A stretch of DNA of 64,000 nucleotides from Antedon mediterranea (GCF_964355755.1 NC_092677.1:25638101-25702100), one strand, 5' to 3'. Counted from the stretch's first letter, positions 1 to 11,201 are shown. The notes: a model not told the origin generated them from the letters alone. Numbers and translations are program-made.

Positions 1-1248
1 ACTTTAGTGGCGGTTTCCAAAGATGAAGATATTTTTCGGATAGCAAATGATAGTTTGAGATTTTCGGTGACGACAAATGAAACTGTTGAAATCGGTATTC
101 TGGGTGTGTTTGTTGGCATAGAAGATATTGAGCTCAAATTGGAAAGAGGTGGCGATGTCATTAAGAATGGTAACCATGTGATCAAAGTGAAAAGGCAGCC
201 TTCTATACTTGTTGTCATTTACACGTGGAGTATAACAGCTTGGCTTCTTATATCTTATATTACAATGGGATGCAAGATGGACTGGAGAATTATCAGAGAG
301 AAACTTCGCCGACCATACGGTGTCCTTATTGGAGCGTTTTGCCAATTTATCATCATGCCTGCTCTTTCGTTTGGCCTTGCTAAACTGCTTAACTTGGACG
401 ACGCTGCGGCCATTGGTCTTGTCACTATTGGGTCATGTCCGGGTGGCTGGCTTAGTAACGTCTTCAGTTTACTACTTGACGTCGATTTTGTTCTAAGTCT
501 TACAATGACATTTATCTCAACAATCCTAGCTCTCGGATTCATGCCACTGAACTTGTTCTTATACGCGAGCCAATTCACAGGCGATAACGAAAACCTGAAA
601 ACACCGTTTTTTGATATCATGATCCAGTTGGTTACTCTTGTCATACCGGTATTTATTGGTATGGTGATTTTATACAAGTTTCCTAAGTTGGCTGACATCT
701 GCCTAAAGTGTTTAAAACCGTTCGCTGTGATTCTTCTTGTTATGGGCTTGGGATTAGGAACGCCAGCGCAGCTATATGTGTATTTTTCTGACTGGGAAAT
801 ATTTGTGGCAGGGGTGTCCCTACCTTTCATCGGAGGCTGTATCGGCTTTGGCATCGCGAAGATCGCAAGAATAGAACTAAAGTCTTCTGTCACGATATCT
901 TTAGAAACTGGCGTTCAGAATAGTCTGCTAGCTATTGCGATGGTTAGGATTTCTTATCCGCAACCAGAATCCGACCTAATCAACCGCGTGCCGTTTCTCG
1001 TTGTTCTGTTCACCTCACTGGAAGGGACCATTTTGACCATCGCCAAAGTAGTCGTTCAGAAATATTTTTGGAAGTCTGGTGGTGAAGTGGAAGAGGTGGA
1101 AATCCGTAATAAGGGTAAACATCCCGAAATGATAGAGATCGACGGGAAGAAGTGTATAACGTCCGTTTCTGTTGGGATTCAAGTTGGAGAGGAGAACAGC
1201 GATAATGATGATGTATCCCTCGATAATCCGGGTTTCACTAAGGATTAG
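1..1248 (+). CDS. SLC10-family sodium/bile-acid symporter-like protein, copy A (5' end outside window)
   Basis: The open frame runs from base 1 (reading Thr-Leu-Val-Ala) to TAG at 1246-1248. It aligns from its first codon with the middle of copy B (6345-7814), so the missing start lies upstream; the Met at base 7 or later is internal or out of register. It contains the tail of the extracellular N-terminal domain, then about nine hydrophobic segments. The SLC10 signature GSCPGGWLSN is present, as is the ETGVQN motif that carries sodium-site residues in bacterial ASBT structures. The family moves organic anions such as bile acids or steroid sulphates with Na+, but many members are orphans, so the substrate is unknown. 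The extended N-terminal domain points to the SLC10A3/A5-like branch (inference). The hydrophilic C-terminus ends with an NPGF motif. No intron is seen in the visible part. Confidence 0.9.
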   Translation, partial: TLVAVSKDEDIFRIANDSLRFSVTTNETVEIGILGVFVGIEDIELKLERGGDVIKNGNHVIKVKRQPSILVVIYTWSITAWLLISYITMGCKMDWRIIREKLRRPYGVLIGAFCQFIIMPALSFGLAKLLNLDDAAAIGLVTIGSCPGGWLSNVFSLLLDVDFVLSLTMTFISTILALGFMPLNLFLYASQFTGDNENLKTPFFDIMIQLVTLVIPVFIGMVILYKFPKLADICLKCLKPFAVILLVMGLGLGTPAQLYVYFSDWEIFVAGVSLPFIGGCIGFGIAKIARIELKSSVTISLETGVQNSLLAIAMVRISYPQPESDLINRVPFLVVLFTSLEGTILTIAKVVVQKYFWKSGGEVEEVEIRNKGKHPEMIEIDGKKCITSVSVGIQVGEENSDNDDVSLDNPGFTKD

Positions 1249-1256
1249 TTCGTCTA

Positions 1257-1423
1257 AAGCGTGGTTCCCACTAGAACGCAACGCAGCGACGTATTGACGC
1301 AAAGTTCTGTATTGCGTAGTCACAAGTGGGAACCGACGACCCAACAGTGCTGCAAACATCGCAGGTTTGATTTTCTTACGATTGATTGCGTTTCGTTGCG
1401 TCGCTAATGGGAACCAAGCCTTA
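1257..1423. repeat. MITE-like inverted repeat, TTCCCACTAG family, copy 1
   Basis: Begins with TTCCCACTAGAACGCAACGC and closes with the inverted TTGCGTCGCTAATGGGAACC, a few bases after the stop codon of SLC10 copy A. The same family is seen at 7855, 11925, 30722, 32945 and 55746. Small size, inverted ends and no ORF fit a non-autonomous DNA transposon. Confidence 0.6.
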
Positions 1424-1581
1424 CTAGTGGTATCACCAGTGAGACTAAAGTTTGGATTGTTAGCTAGAAATCAAGCTCAGATTGGTTTCCTTCAAAAATC
1501 CGGATCATTGTCTTGACAATTGTTCATCTGCATACATTTGCATATACACAAAATGATTTCTAGTCATCAATGATTTATTTT

Positions 1582-1730
1582 AAAGCGCGCAAAAGTTTTA
1601 TATTTGTTTGTTGTTTTTGTCTAAAAGACCATGTTTTATATATTGTTTTTTACAGAATGTATTTTAAAGCGCGCACAAGTTTTAAATTTGTTTGTTTTGT
1701 TGTCTAGAAGAAGATGTTTAATTATAACGT
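1582..1730. repeat. Two diverged outlying copies of the ~80-bp minisatellite
   Basis: Two units carry TTTTAAAGCGCGCA and GTCTAAAAGACCATG or variants. These are the same motifs as the main array at 2440-3335 but more diverged, and they are separated from it by ~700 bp of AT-rich sequence with no gene. Confidence 0.75.
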
Positions 1731-2439
1731 AGAAAAAAACATTGCTTCTAAAAGAAGTACATTGTATAATTTCAAACAAAAGTGGAGATTAATAGAAGAT
1801 TATATTTAATAACTTAATGATACTGTTTCTCGAGGAAATGACTTACTTTTGTGTATTATTATTATTACGCTTGCTCTTTATTATTGTATTAAATTAAAAT
1901 TTAAACCAGAAATTATTATTTGCACTTGTTAGATATTTTTAATTATTTATTATAGGCATGCTATTAGTTCCTTGGTTACAATACAGATAATTAAAAATAT
2001 ATATATGTATTATTTTAAAGAAACAAAAATGGTTATGATGTTAAATGTATGTATCTGATTTTAATTAATACAATTATATTATAGTTCCTTGGTTATAGTA
2101 CAGATTAAGATATATTTGTGTGTATGTATGTGTATGTATATGAGTATTATTTATTATTGCTATGTAAAGACAAAAAAAATTAATATGTTAGTAAATGTAT
2201 ATCTCTGGCTAATTTGATTAATACAATTATATTTAGTTAGATTAGTTACATAATTGTGGAAAACACAGCATTTACCAAATTAATTAATTATTTACTTTAA
2301 AAAAATGGAATTAATAATTTATAGTTTTTAATATTGTTTGATCACTGTAAGTTACTTTATTTAAACGTTCATATCATTTTGATATTTATTACTTTAAATT
2401 TAAGTGATTTTGTGTTATGGTTGTATTTTTTGAAAAAGA
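1731..2439. other. AT-rich spacer, no gene seen
   Basis: Very AT-rich sequence with simple TA/TG tracts between the outlying and main minisatellite copies. It includes a loose direct repeat around the TTAGTTCCTTGGTTA-like motif (near 1966 and 2083). No coding signal found. Confidence 0.5.
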
Positions 2440-3338
2440 TGTTTATATATTGTTGTTTACATACTGCCTTTTAAAGCGCACAGCAGTTTTAAATTTGTTT
2501 GTTGTTTTGTCTAGAAGACCATGTTTATTATTGTTGTTTACATACTGCATTTTAAAGCGCACAGCAGTTTTAAATTTGTTTGTTGTTTTGTCTAGAAGAC
2601 CATGTTTATTATTGTTGTTTACATACTGCATTTTAAAGCGCACAGCAGTTTTAAATTTGTTTGTTGTTTTTGTCTAGAAGACCATGTTTATATATTGTTG
2701 TTTACACTGCATTTTAAAGCGCACAGCAGTTTTAAATTTGTTTGTTGTTTTGTCTAGAAGACCATGTTTATATATTGTTGTTTACATACTGCATTTTAAA
2801 GCGCACAGCAGTTTTAAATTTGTTTGTTGTTTTTGTCTAGAAGACCATGTTTATATATTGTTGTTTACACTGCATTTTAAAGCGCACAGCAGGTTTAAAT
2901 TTGTTTGTTGTTTTGTCTAGAAGACCATGTTTATTATTGTTGTTTACATACTGCATTTTAAAGCGCACAGCAGTTTAAATTTGTTTGTTGTTTTGTCTAG
3001 AAGACCATGTTTATTATTGTTGTTTACATACTGCATTTTAAAGCGCACAGCAGTTTTAAATTTGTTTGTTGTTTTGTCTAGAAGACCATGGTTATATATT
3101 GTTGTTTACATACTGCGTTTTAAAGCGCACAGCAGTTTTAAATTTGTTTGTTGTTTTGTCTAGAAGACCATGTTTATTATTGTTGTTTACATACTGCATT
3201 TTAAAGCGCACAGCAGTTTTAAATTTGTTTGTTGTTTTTGTCTAGAAGACCATGTTTATATATTGTTGTTTACATACTGCATTTTAAAGCGCACAGCAGG
3301 TTTATATTTGTTTGTTATTTTTGTCTAAAAGACCATGT
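2440..3338. repeat. Minisatellite, ~78-82-bp unit, about 11 copies
   Basis: Head-to-tail units each contain GTCTAGAAGACCATGTTTAT, a TTGTTGTTTACATACTGC stretch and TTTTAAAGCGCACAGCAG. Units differ by small indels (TATATATTG versus TATTATTG, presence or absence of ATA). The open frames across it are by-products of the repeat and not genes. It lies in the intergenic DNA after SLC10 copy A. Confidence 0.95.
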
Positions 3339-3344
3339 TATCTG

Positions 3345-4350
3345 TTAGTCTGTTTTTATATATTGTTGTTTAAAGTAGTATAAATGCATTTTATATACAG
3401 TATTATATTTTATGTATATTTTTTGTTGGTTAATATAAGATTAGGCTTACTAACCTTTGACATACGAATTTATGACTTGTAATTACCGACACCAAAAGCT
3501 GTGTTTTCATCCGTGACACACTTAGACCCCAGTTAGAATATTGAAAGTGTTCTGAGGTTATGAACACGAAAAAAAGGGGTCAAAATTAAACCTACCTCAC
3601 ATACCAAACATTGTGTAATATTTTAATAATAATAATCAGTATTTAATATGATTCCTCTCAAAATCAGCATTTTTATCGCAGTACCGTTGGAATTTACTAC
3701 CTCATCATATCATGGATACCTCATATCATGAGGAAACAAATAGTTATCCTCCATGCGCATACATTAATTCGTCAGCGTTTAAACAGTTTAAATATTTTCT
3801 TAAAACACACCTTTTTTGATTCGTTTAATTTTCTCTAAACGCGTTGAGAAATTTCTTTTGTAAATTTCGCCTCATAAATATTCAGATTTATATTATTGTT
3901 AATATTATTAATAATCGATTTACTATAATAGATTTGCTATCCAATCGAAAAATAATGTGTATGTACTGTTATATTAATCAATATGTTACCGTAAATGAGC
4001 AATAATTAAATGTATTATGTATTCATAAATAAAAACTAAATTGCGTGGCCAGTTTAATAAAATGTCATTGAAAAAAATGTATTTAAATCTGTCTTTATCT
4101 CATATCCTGCGATGACGTAATCACAATGTACACTTATATCTCATAAAACAAGTGTTCTTTAAGCGCCGTTTATTCGTCGTCAACAGTAACTTTCAAAACT
4201 TCTTCGAATTTCGTATACCAGTTGCACTCAGAATGGCGAAATCCGGGTTTATTAAATATACCAAACAAACAAACATCGCAGACGAAGATATTGACTATAT
4301 TATGGAATTGTTTTTACTGAAAAAGAATTAGTTTTTAAAAACCGGTTTAA
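3345..4350. other. Intergenic stretch without recognisable gene
   Basis: AT-rich, no long frame, no inverted repeat recognised. Confidence 0.4.
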
Positions 4351-4356
4351 ATATAT

Positions 4357-4708
4357 ATGGATTACGCGCTGTTGTCTGAATGGATTACGTGCTGTTGTCT
4401 GAATGGATTACGTGCTGTTGTCTGAATGGATTACGCGCGCTGTTTTCTGAATGGATTACGTGCTGTTGTCTGAATGGATTACGCGCTGTTGTCTGAATGG
4501 ATTACGCGCTGTTGTCTGAATGGATTACGCGCTGTTGTCTGAATGGATTACGTGCTGTTGTCTGAATGGATTACGCGCGCTGTTGTCTGAATGGATTACG
4601 TGCTGTTGTCTGAATGGATTACGCGCTGTTGTCTGAATGGATTACGCGCTGTTGTCTGAATGGATTACGTGCTGTTGTCTGAATGGACTACGCGCTGTTG
4701 TCTGAATG
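4357..4708. repeat. Minisatellite, 23-bp unit, ~15 copies
   Basis: Tandem units of the form TGGATTACGYGCTGTTGTCT followed by GAA, alternating ACGCGC and ACGTGC, with two units lengthened to ACGCGCGC. Array homogeneity implies recent expansion or conversion. It is intergenic, between SLC10 copies A and B. Confidence 0.95.
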
Positions 4709-5009
4709 TGATGAACATGTCATTTCAAATCAGTAATTTATTTGCTGCGGCGATTGCCTGGAGTATCATGGGTTTTATGTAACAATCAACATTTGTTGTT
4801 GTCAAACGGTCCGCTTGACAAAAAAAAATGTTTAAAAAAATAACAGTTCGTCGGGACGTTTGATGTTATTACCTTGAATTACCTTGCTTGTTAGACTAAC
4901 CAGTTATTTGTGAGTCCTTCCTCATATCTGATGACATTTTAAAACTATCGGCCCATCCATATTTTTCTCCGTTTTCTAATGTTTTTCCATAATATCGCCT
5001 AACTTGTGG

Positions 5010-5215
5010 TTCCTTAATACGTTCCATCTCGTCGCCTTCTCTCCTCTGACAAATCATTTCTATCTGTTCCCTGTTTCCACACTAAGACTTACGGTGGACG
5101 CTCCTTCCTCTCTTTGGAACAAACTCCCTCATTTTGTAAACTTCCACCAACGTTTGCCTTATTTAATATTAACTTAAAAACTCATTTATTTATCAAATTT
5201 CAGGATACAATGCGC
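5010..5215 (+). pseudogene. Degraded C-terminus of a non-LTR retrotransposon ORF2
   Basis: Read on +, the stretch gives fragments resembling the typical C-terminal end of LINE reverse-transcriptase proteins: a KTYG-like turn, an LWN(K)LP motif near 5115-5135 in a neighbouring frame, and LKTHLF near 5175-5190. The frames are shifted relative to each other and contain stops, so this is a relic. Assignment rests on pattern recognition only. Confidence 0.5.
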
Positions 5216-5229
5216 CTTTGATCATCTTT

Positions 5230-6340
5230 TTTTGGAATATAAATATTTTATTTTTATTTTACAGACCCTTTGACCGGTTACTCTGTCACTGCCGATTAAG
5301 CTGTACTACTACCAATCGGTGAGTATCGTTTTATTGTCATTTCCTATGTGTTTTATTTACTGATTCACCACCTTCAATCGTACGACTTTATGTTTGGGTT
5401 ATGTTTCATTTTAAATTGTATCGAGTCTTTATCAGCTATAATGTTCCAAATTATAATTGCGCAGCAAAGAATTGTCTCATTACACTATCATAGTACAAGT
5501 TTTGTCTGAATGTGCAAATGAGATATCACTGCGCTGACGGATTTCACATCCATATAATAGGGAGCTTTTGATTCGTGAAGACCTAGGAACAGGTCAGGTC
5601 GTGTCAATTCATTGTGCGCATGATGATGTGAGACGTGCTTCCTTGAAGCACTTGTTTTGGCGGTTTCTATGTTCAGACGACAACCAACAGTCAAAAGCTC
5701 TCTATTGTTTGCAGAACAATTTCAATTCTTTATTTACTTTTTTAACTTTAACTTTATGTACAGTATAGTCTTAATACAATTTTTAACAAAAACTCTCCAT
5801 TTGGTAAAATTACGACTTTGCAAAATTCCTTTTTTTCTTCTTTTTCTTGGTGAAAGATTGTAATCAAGTTTTTTAGGCTTTGTGGCGTAAAAATGCTAAT
5901 ACACTTTGTTAAAAATCTTCTTTGTGAATTTAGTGCAGAAGAAGTAGAAAACTAAGAACACGAAGAAATATAATGATTTATGCATACTATTTTTTACATT
6001 GTTGGCGTTCCATACACTCATCACATTACTTCATAGTCCTGTGGAAACATGAACAAATCTTGCTAAATTATATGTGTACAAATTGGCGCTTTGTAATCTA
6101 GAAATATGTTTTGCACATTGCTGTTTTGTTTGTGCCTGTTTTTGTTTGTTTCTGTTTTTTTTTTTATTACAATACGTGTTTGTCTTTTGTGCTAAATATT
6201 TTGCCTTTTCTTCTTTTTTACTACTTGGTGTATAGATCTTCTCAATTTGGGTTTGCTGGTGAACAATTAAATTTCGAAACAATTTTTGAAACCAATTATT
6301 TGTTGACTAATCTGGAGAAATAACATTGAACAGTAATTTA
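5230..6340. other. Upstream region of SLC10 copy B, possible 5'UTR intron
   Basis: No gene is seen. A strong donor-like CCAATCG|GTGAGT (GT at 5319) and an acceptor-like TGTATAG| (AG at 6234-6235) could bound a 5'-untranslated intron of copy B, by analogy with copy C. This is a guess; cDNA would settle it. Confidence 0.3.
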
Positions 6341-6344
6341 GAAA

Positions 6345-7814
6345 ATGGAAAAGCTTAACTTTCTTCTGCGGTGTTTGCTTTTTAGTCTGCTTATTAGCGA
6401 AACGTTTGCTGTAAACATTACAATTTCTAAATTCCCTAATAATGATGACGATGATGACAATGATAATGATAGCTTATACGTCACGGAAGACGAAATTAGA
6501 ATCTTAGAAGTTCTTGTTCAGGATACAGCCGACATATCGGATTTAACTTTAGTGGCGGCTTCTACAGATGAAGACATTTTTCGGATAGCAAACGAAAGTA
6601 AGACATTTTCGGTGACGATAAATGAAACCATTGAAATCGGTATTCTGGGTGTGTTTGTTGGCATAGAAGATATAAAGCTCAAATTGGAAAGAGGTGGTGT
6701 TCTCCTGATGAACGAAACACAAGTGGTCAAGGTCAAAAGAAAGAATGCAATTATTGTTGCTATTTACCAGTGGACTTTAACAGCTTGGCTTGTTTTGTCA
6801 TATATTACTATGGGATGCAAGATGGACTGGAGAATTATCAGAGAGAAACTTCGCCGACCGTATGGTGTGCTGATTGGAGCGTTTTGCCAATTTATCATCA
6901 TGCCAGCTCTTTCGTTTGGCCTAGCTAAGCTGCTTAACTTGGACGACGCTGCGGCGATTGGTCTTGTCACTGTTGGGTCATGTCCGGGTGGCTGGCTTAG
7001 TAACGTCTTCAGTTTACTACTTGACGTCGATTTTGTTCTAAGTCTGACAATGACATTCATCTCAACCGTCCTAGCTCTCGGATTCATGCCACTTAACTTG
7101 TATCTGTACGCGGATAAATTTGTCGGTGATAACGAAGACCTAGAAACCCCATTTTTCGATATAATGATCCAATTGGTTTCTCTTGTTATCCCAGTACTGA
7201 TTGGTATGACAATTTTGTACAAGTTGCCAAAAGTTGCTGAACTCTGCCTAAAGTGTTTAAAACCGTGCGCCGTGATTCTTATCATCATCAGCTTGGGCCT
7301 AGGAATCCCAGCCCAGTTTTACGTGTTTTATTCTGACTGGGAAATATGGGTGGCAGCCGCGTGCCTGCCATTTATAGGATGCTTCCTCGGATATAGCATC
7401 TCGAAGATTGCAAGAATGGAATTAAAGTCTTCTGTCACAATATCCTTAGAAACCGGCGTTCAGAATAGTCTGCTAGCGATTGCAATGGTTGGAATCTCGT
7501 ATCCTAAACCGGAGTCTGACTTGATCGGTCGCGTACCGCTGCTGATTGCGCTGTTAACGCTAATGGAAGGATGCGCTGTGACGTCAGCGAAAGTAATCAT
7601 TCAGAAATATTTCTGGAAGTCCCAAGATGAACCGGAAGATGTGAAAGAGGTGATCGAGAAAGAGGATAAACATCCTGAAATGATGAAAGAGATTAACGGA
7701 AATAAAAAAGTAGTTCTTCCAACCGTTTCCGTCGCAGTGCAGGTTGGTGAGGAGAACTTCACCAATGGAACCACTGCCATCTCCCTTGATAACCCGGCCT
7801 TCTTAGAAGATTAA
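6345..7814 (+). CDS. SLC10-family sodium/bile-acid symporter-like protein, copy B
   Basis: A single uninterrupted 489-residue frame. Residues 1-22 form a signal peptide. About 23-135 is an acidic, beta-rich extracellular domain with N-glycosylation sites (NIT near 24; NET near 94 and 123). About nine hydrophobic helices follow between ~136 and ~425. GSCPGGWLSN is at 211-220 and LETGVQN around 368-374; these are the crossover motifs where SLC10/ASBT proteins bind Na+. It therefore keeps the residues expected of a secondary transporter in the plasma or an internal membrane; the substrate is unknown. The hydrophilic tail ends in SLDNPAF. The start is supported by the signal peptide directly after the Met. 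Copy A is extremely similar through residues ~155-255 and less so further on. SLC10A3/A5-like placement is inferred from the N-terminal domain. Confidence 0.93.
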   Translation: MEKLNFLLRCLLFSLLISETFAVNITISKFPNNDDDDDNDNDSLYVTEDEIRILEVLVQDTADISDLTLVAASTDEDIFRIANESKTFSVTINETIEIGILGVFVGIEDIKLKLERGGVLLMNETQVVKVKRKNAIIVAIYQWTLTAWLVLSYITMGCKMDWRIIREKLRRPYGVLIGAFCQFIIMPALSFGLAKLLNLDDAAAIGLVTVGSCPGGWLSNVFSLLLDVDFVLSLTMTFISTVLALGFMPLNLYLYADKFVGDNEDLETPFFDIMIQLVSLVIPVLIGMTILYKLPKVAELCLKCLKPCAVILIIISLGLGIPAQFYVFYSDWEIWVAAACLPFIGCFLGYSISKIARMELKSSVTISLETGVQNSLLAIAMVGISYPKPESDLIGRVPLLIALLTLMEGCAVTSAKVIIQKYFWKSQDEPEDVKEVIEKEDKHPEMMKEINGNKKVVLPTVSVAVQVGEENFTNGTTAISLDNPAFLED

Positions 7815-7854
7815 ATTTGTTGCTATAGCGATCGTTAAAATAACCATTGACTTG

Positions 7855-7976
7855 TTTGGTTGCAACGCAAGTGAGTTGACCAATCATAAGCTATATTTTA
7901 ATTAGGATTATCCCTCGCGTCGTTATTGGTCAAATTAATTGCGTCGCGCTGACGTCATTGCGTCCTAGTGGAACCA
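7855..7976. repeat. MITE-like inverted repeat, TTCCCACTAG family, copy 2
   Basis: Contains TTGCAACGCAAGTGAGTTGA and CCAATCA, with the inverted partner TTGGTCAAATTAATTGCGTC and CTAGTGGAACC. It starts ~40 bp after the stop of SLC10 copy B, mirroring the position of copy 1 after SLC10 copy A. Confidence 0.6.
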
Positions 7977-7984
7977 AACTTAAA

Positions 7985-9530
7985 GGTGCATTCCATATCC
8001 CTTAACATATCTGCGCAGACAGTCAAGTTCGAGTGTGCCTACCTAATGTATATTCGCTCTTATATATAAAATATAGAAATATCAAATTGCAGATAAATAT
8101 CTCTAACATAATCTATATTTGGTAAGCCTGATAATATTTTTGAATGACAAATTTAAGTAACGTTAATGTTATTTAGGGCCCTAGTTTCCCACAATAAACC
8201 ATTGTATTGATGGCGCACAAAACAATATTTGTAGTTTTTAAGAACAATAACAACAATGTACAGTAATATACTAACCGGTTTTATACATATTTATCTATTT
8301 AGAAAAAACTTATATTTTTAAAAGTGGTTTTGATAACTTAACTGAATTTAACCAACACGTCGGTGTTTGTAAATATAAAAAAAAAACATAACAATTTTAA
8401 TCCGCAATGTAATCATGGATAACATGGGTGTGTTTATTATTTTTTAATGAGCGGAATAAAAATAAATAAATTATATTATATTTTATGAATGTTGTGTTAT
8501 ATGAACTTCCTATTTTTAATCTAATGTTATTTTATGTATAAATATGTTTTTTAATAAAAAAAAAATCTTATTTTAGCTAAAACAAAACGAGCGAGAGAGG
8601 TGGAAAATAAATATGTTTATAGAAAATTAACAAGATATCAAGTTGAAGTTGTAAATATGTTTTTAATTTAGAAACAAATGACTGTGTGGTGTGTTATTTT
8701 TATGAATAAAATGTTATTGCAAACCATAATCAAACAATGTGTTTTTGTATCCGTGATGTAATTCACAAAAAGTTCACAAAATTCTAGTTTTATGTTTGGC
8801 TTAGTTGCAAATATAAACATTTTGGCACTTATGGCGTATCATATTATATATACGAACTGGAATAAAAAATATCAAAAGCTCGTAAAGGAATATCAACATT
8901 GAAAAAGAATTTACGAGGCAAGTCTGCTGAAATTAAATAGACCTACATCATGCGTCCTGAAACCGCCGAGAGGGAGTGATATGAGCCTACAGCAGCCTGA
9001 GGAGTTGCCAGCCGGCCCAACTGGGCTTAGCATCACTTTGTTTGTTCCTATGATAGGCCTACAGTAACAGATTAGTTACAAACATCTCGCAGCACGTAGC
9101 CCTAAATTAAATTCATCTTTTGTTTCAAGCTGTTGCCAAGAGCAATTTGTTCGGGTTAATAATTGTAATACGAGAACAATATTATAACCGTTTATAGGAA
9201 ATATATCGCGACTGCGCACCTTTAAAATGATTGAAAATCGGCTTGACATGAATTAGAAATAGCTTCCTGCTCAACCGCGCACTTTTCAAAAAGTGTAGTC
9301 TGCCACGCTGTGTGGTGTGACACCACATTAAGACGCAAGTAATTATATGGGGCAGTGAGTGACTTTGTACGCACGTGCACTGGTGCACCCAACGACAATT
9401 TATAAGACAAAGGTTTAAATATTCTATCTCGGCTTTCTAGAAGGCTCAAATATGCACGCTAAATAGAAATGATGTGTTGATAATGCTTTATGTAATGAAC
9501 TGGTTTTTGTGTAACATCATCATGTACATG
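7985..9530. other. Intergenic stretch between SLC10 copies B and C
   Basis: Long AT-rich sequence with several AATAAA-like sites (for example near 8456) that could serve copy B. There is a slightly GC-richer patch at ~8940-9090 that I could not identify. No coding frame supported. Confidence 0.4.
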
Positions 9531-9597
9531 ACGTCATCATCGCCACCTCTACCACCAATTCCATTTTCTTGGCACTCACGAAACATGCCCATTATTA

Positions 9598-9818
9598 TCA
9601 CCATTCAAGGTAAGTACATTTTTGTGGTTTTGTAGTTGGTATAGTATGAAGTAGTCTAATTATGCATGTTATGTTTGCTCTCTTTGCTTTGTTTGTTGTG
9701 ATGGTAAATTAATGTATTTTTAAGCTCGGATAATCAAAACAATTTAAACATGTTAAAATTACTTTTTTTTAAATATTGTTCTCATCTTGTTTTGCAGTAT
9801 TTCGACAACAGGACAATC
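9598..9818 (+). other. Probable 5'UTR exon end and intron of SLC10 copy C
   Basis: A consensus donor CAAG|GTAAGT (last exon base 9609) and acceptor TTGTTTTGCAG| (exon resumes at 9798) define a 188-bp intron just upstream of the preferred start at 9819. This explains why the in-frame ATG at 9750 lies in intron sequence and is unlikely to be used. Confidence 0.65.
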
Positions 9819-11201
9819 ATGTTCGGAAAAACACGGTATTTCGCACTACCGGTACTATACGTGTTCGCACTAAGTGCGTGTGCGTATGCCGAGTTCAACC
9901 ACACATTTGACACCGGTGACAACGACTACTTTATATTGGAAGAAGACGAAGTAAAAATCTTAAATCTTACTATTTCTGTCTCGGAAGACATTGAACTATC
10001 CTTTACGTCATCGGATGACGGCGCTTTTAAAGTCTTAACCGATGAAGTGTACGTGTACGCTGTTGAATCACCGGTCACCGTGCAAATAGAAATACAGGGA
10101 GTGTTCCTCAGTATTGAAGAGCTTAAAGTAGAAATCACCGGGGGTACAGAAGACTATGAAATACCGGATTTAACTGTAAAGGTCCTGCGGCCGTATTCGG
10201 TGTTAAGTGATATATTTACATACGCGCTGTTGATTTGGTTGCTGATATCATACGTGACGATGGAAACGAAAATGGATTTCTCGATTATTAAGACTAAATT
10301 TAAACCACCGATTGGAATAGTAATCGGTTTACTTTGCCAGTTTATCCTTATGCCGTTGTTAGCGTATGGGTTATCGCACGCATTCAGCCTGTCGGATGAA
10401 TCGGCCATCGGGTTGATTTTGGACGGTACATGCCCCGGTGGGTGGCTTAGCAACGTGTTCAGTCTTCTTCTAGACTGTGATTTTGTTCTCAGTCTCACCA
10501 TGACGTTTTGCTCAACCGTTCTTGCCTTGGGTATGATGCCTCTAAATTTGTTTATATACACAGGGACATTTGCAGAGGATAACGAAAACTTGGAGACTCC
10601 GTTTTTCGAACTTGTGCAACAGCTTCTAATATTGGTCATACCCGTCGGTATAGGGATCGTTATTCTTTACAAATGGCCTAAAGGTGTTACGATTTGTGAA
10701 AAGTTACTCAAACCGTTTGCCACTGTGGTAATAATCATCGCGCTAGGCCTAGGAATACCAGCTGAGATCTACGTTTTCTTATCACCGTTAGAGATCTGGT
10801 TGTCAGCCGCGCTCTTTCCTCTGATTGGATCAATATTAGGCCTTGTGTTTGCGTTGATTGGTCGACTGGATAGAGCGTCAGCGGTCACTGTAGCCTTAGA
10901 GGTCGGAGTTCAAAACAGCTTGCTCGCTAAAACTATGGTCGACCTTGCCTACCCTGAGCCAGAATCAGACCTAATATCTAGAGTGCCTCTGCTTATCGCG
11001 CTCGTCACGCTTATCGAAGGCAGTATCATAACAGCTGTCTACGTTCTCGTCAAACGTTTTTGGTATAAAAAGGACGACGAAATCGATTTAACTCGTGAAG
11101 CAAAGGGCGTAGAGCTCAGTCAAGGAAACGAAGCTGGTGGGCCTAAGACTGAGGCAGACGTTGGCGCCCAATCAAATCCCGGGTTTACCGCCGAAAATTA
11201 A
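9819..11201 (+). CDS. SLC10-family sodium/bile-acid symporter-like protein, copy C
   Basis: A 460-residue frame starting at Met-Phe-Gly-Lys, followed at once by a signal peptide ending near the Cys-Ala-Tyr-Ala-Glu boundary. The upstream in-frame ATG at 9750 is rejected because a splice acceptor lies between it and the signal peptide. There is an acidic extracellular N-terminal domain, then about nine membrane helices. GTCPGGWLSN is at 203-212 and EVGVQN at 361-366, so the sodium-site motifs are kept. A and B have Thr where C has Val in ExGVQN. The C-terminus ends with an SNPGF motif. It is clearly paralogous to copies A and B but more diverged, so it is probably the older split in the cluster. 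Substrate unknown. Confidence 0.93.
   Translation: MFGKTRYFALPVLYVFALSACAYAEFNHTFDTGDNDYFILEEDEVKILNLTISVSEDIELSFTSSDDGAFKVLTDEVYVYAVESPVTVQIEIQGVFLSIEELKVEITGGTEDYEIPDLTVKVLRPYSVLSDIFTYALLIWLLISYVTMETKMDFSIIKTKFKPPIGIVIGLLCQFILMPLLAYGLSHAFSLSDESAIGLILDGTCPGGWLSNVFSLLLDCDFVLSLTMTFCSTVLALGMMPLNLFIYTGTFAEDNENLETPFFELVQQLLILVIPVGIGIVILYKWPKGVTICEKLLKPFATVVIIIALGLGIPAEIYVFLSPLEIWLSAALFPLIGSILGLVFALIGRLDRASAVTVALEVGVQNSLLAKTMVDLAYPEPESDLISRVPLLIALVTLIEGSIITAVYVLVKRFWYKKDDEIDLTREAKGVELSQGNEAGGPKTEADVGAQSNPGFTAEN

Noticed and set aside
255-893. Minus-strand frame opposite SLC10 copy A
   Set aside because: Shadow of the real + strand coding sequence; the same shadow appears opposite copies B and C.
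2417-3163. Short repetitive frames in the 80-bp minisatellite
   Set aside because: Repeat artefacts with no start or splice context.
9750-9818. Upstream in-frame ATG of SLC10 copy C
   Set aside because: A splice acceptor (TTGTTTTGCAG) lies between it and the signal peptide, so it is probably intronic.
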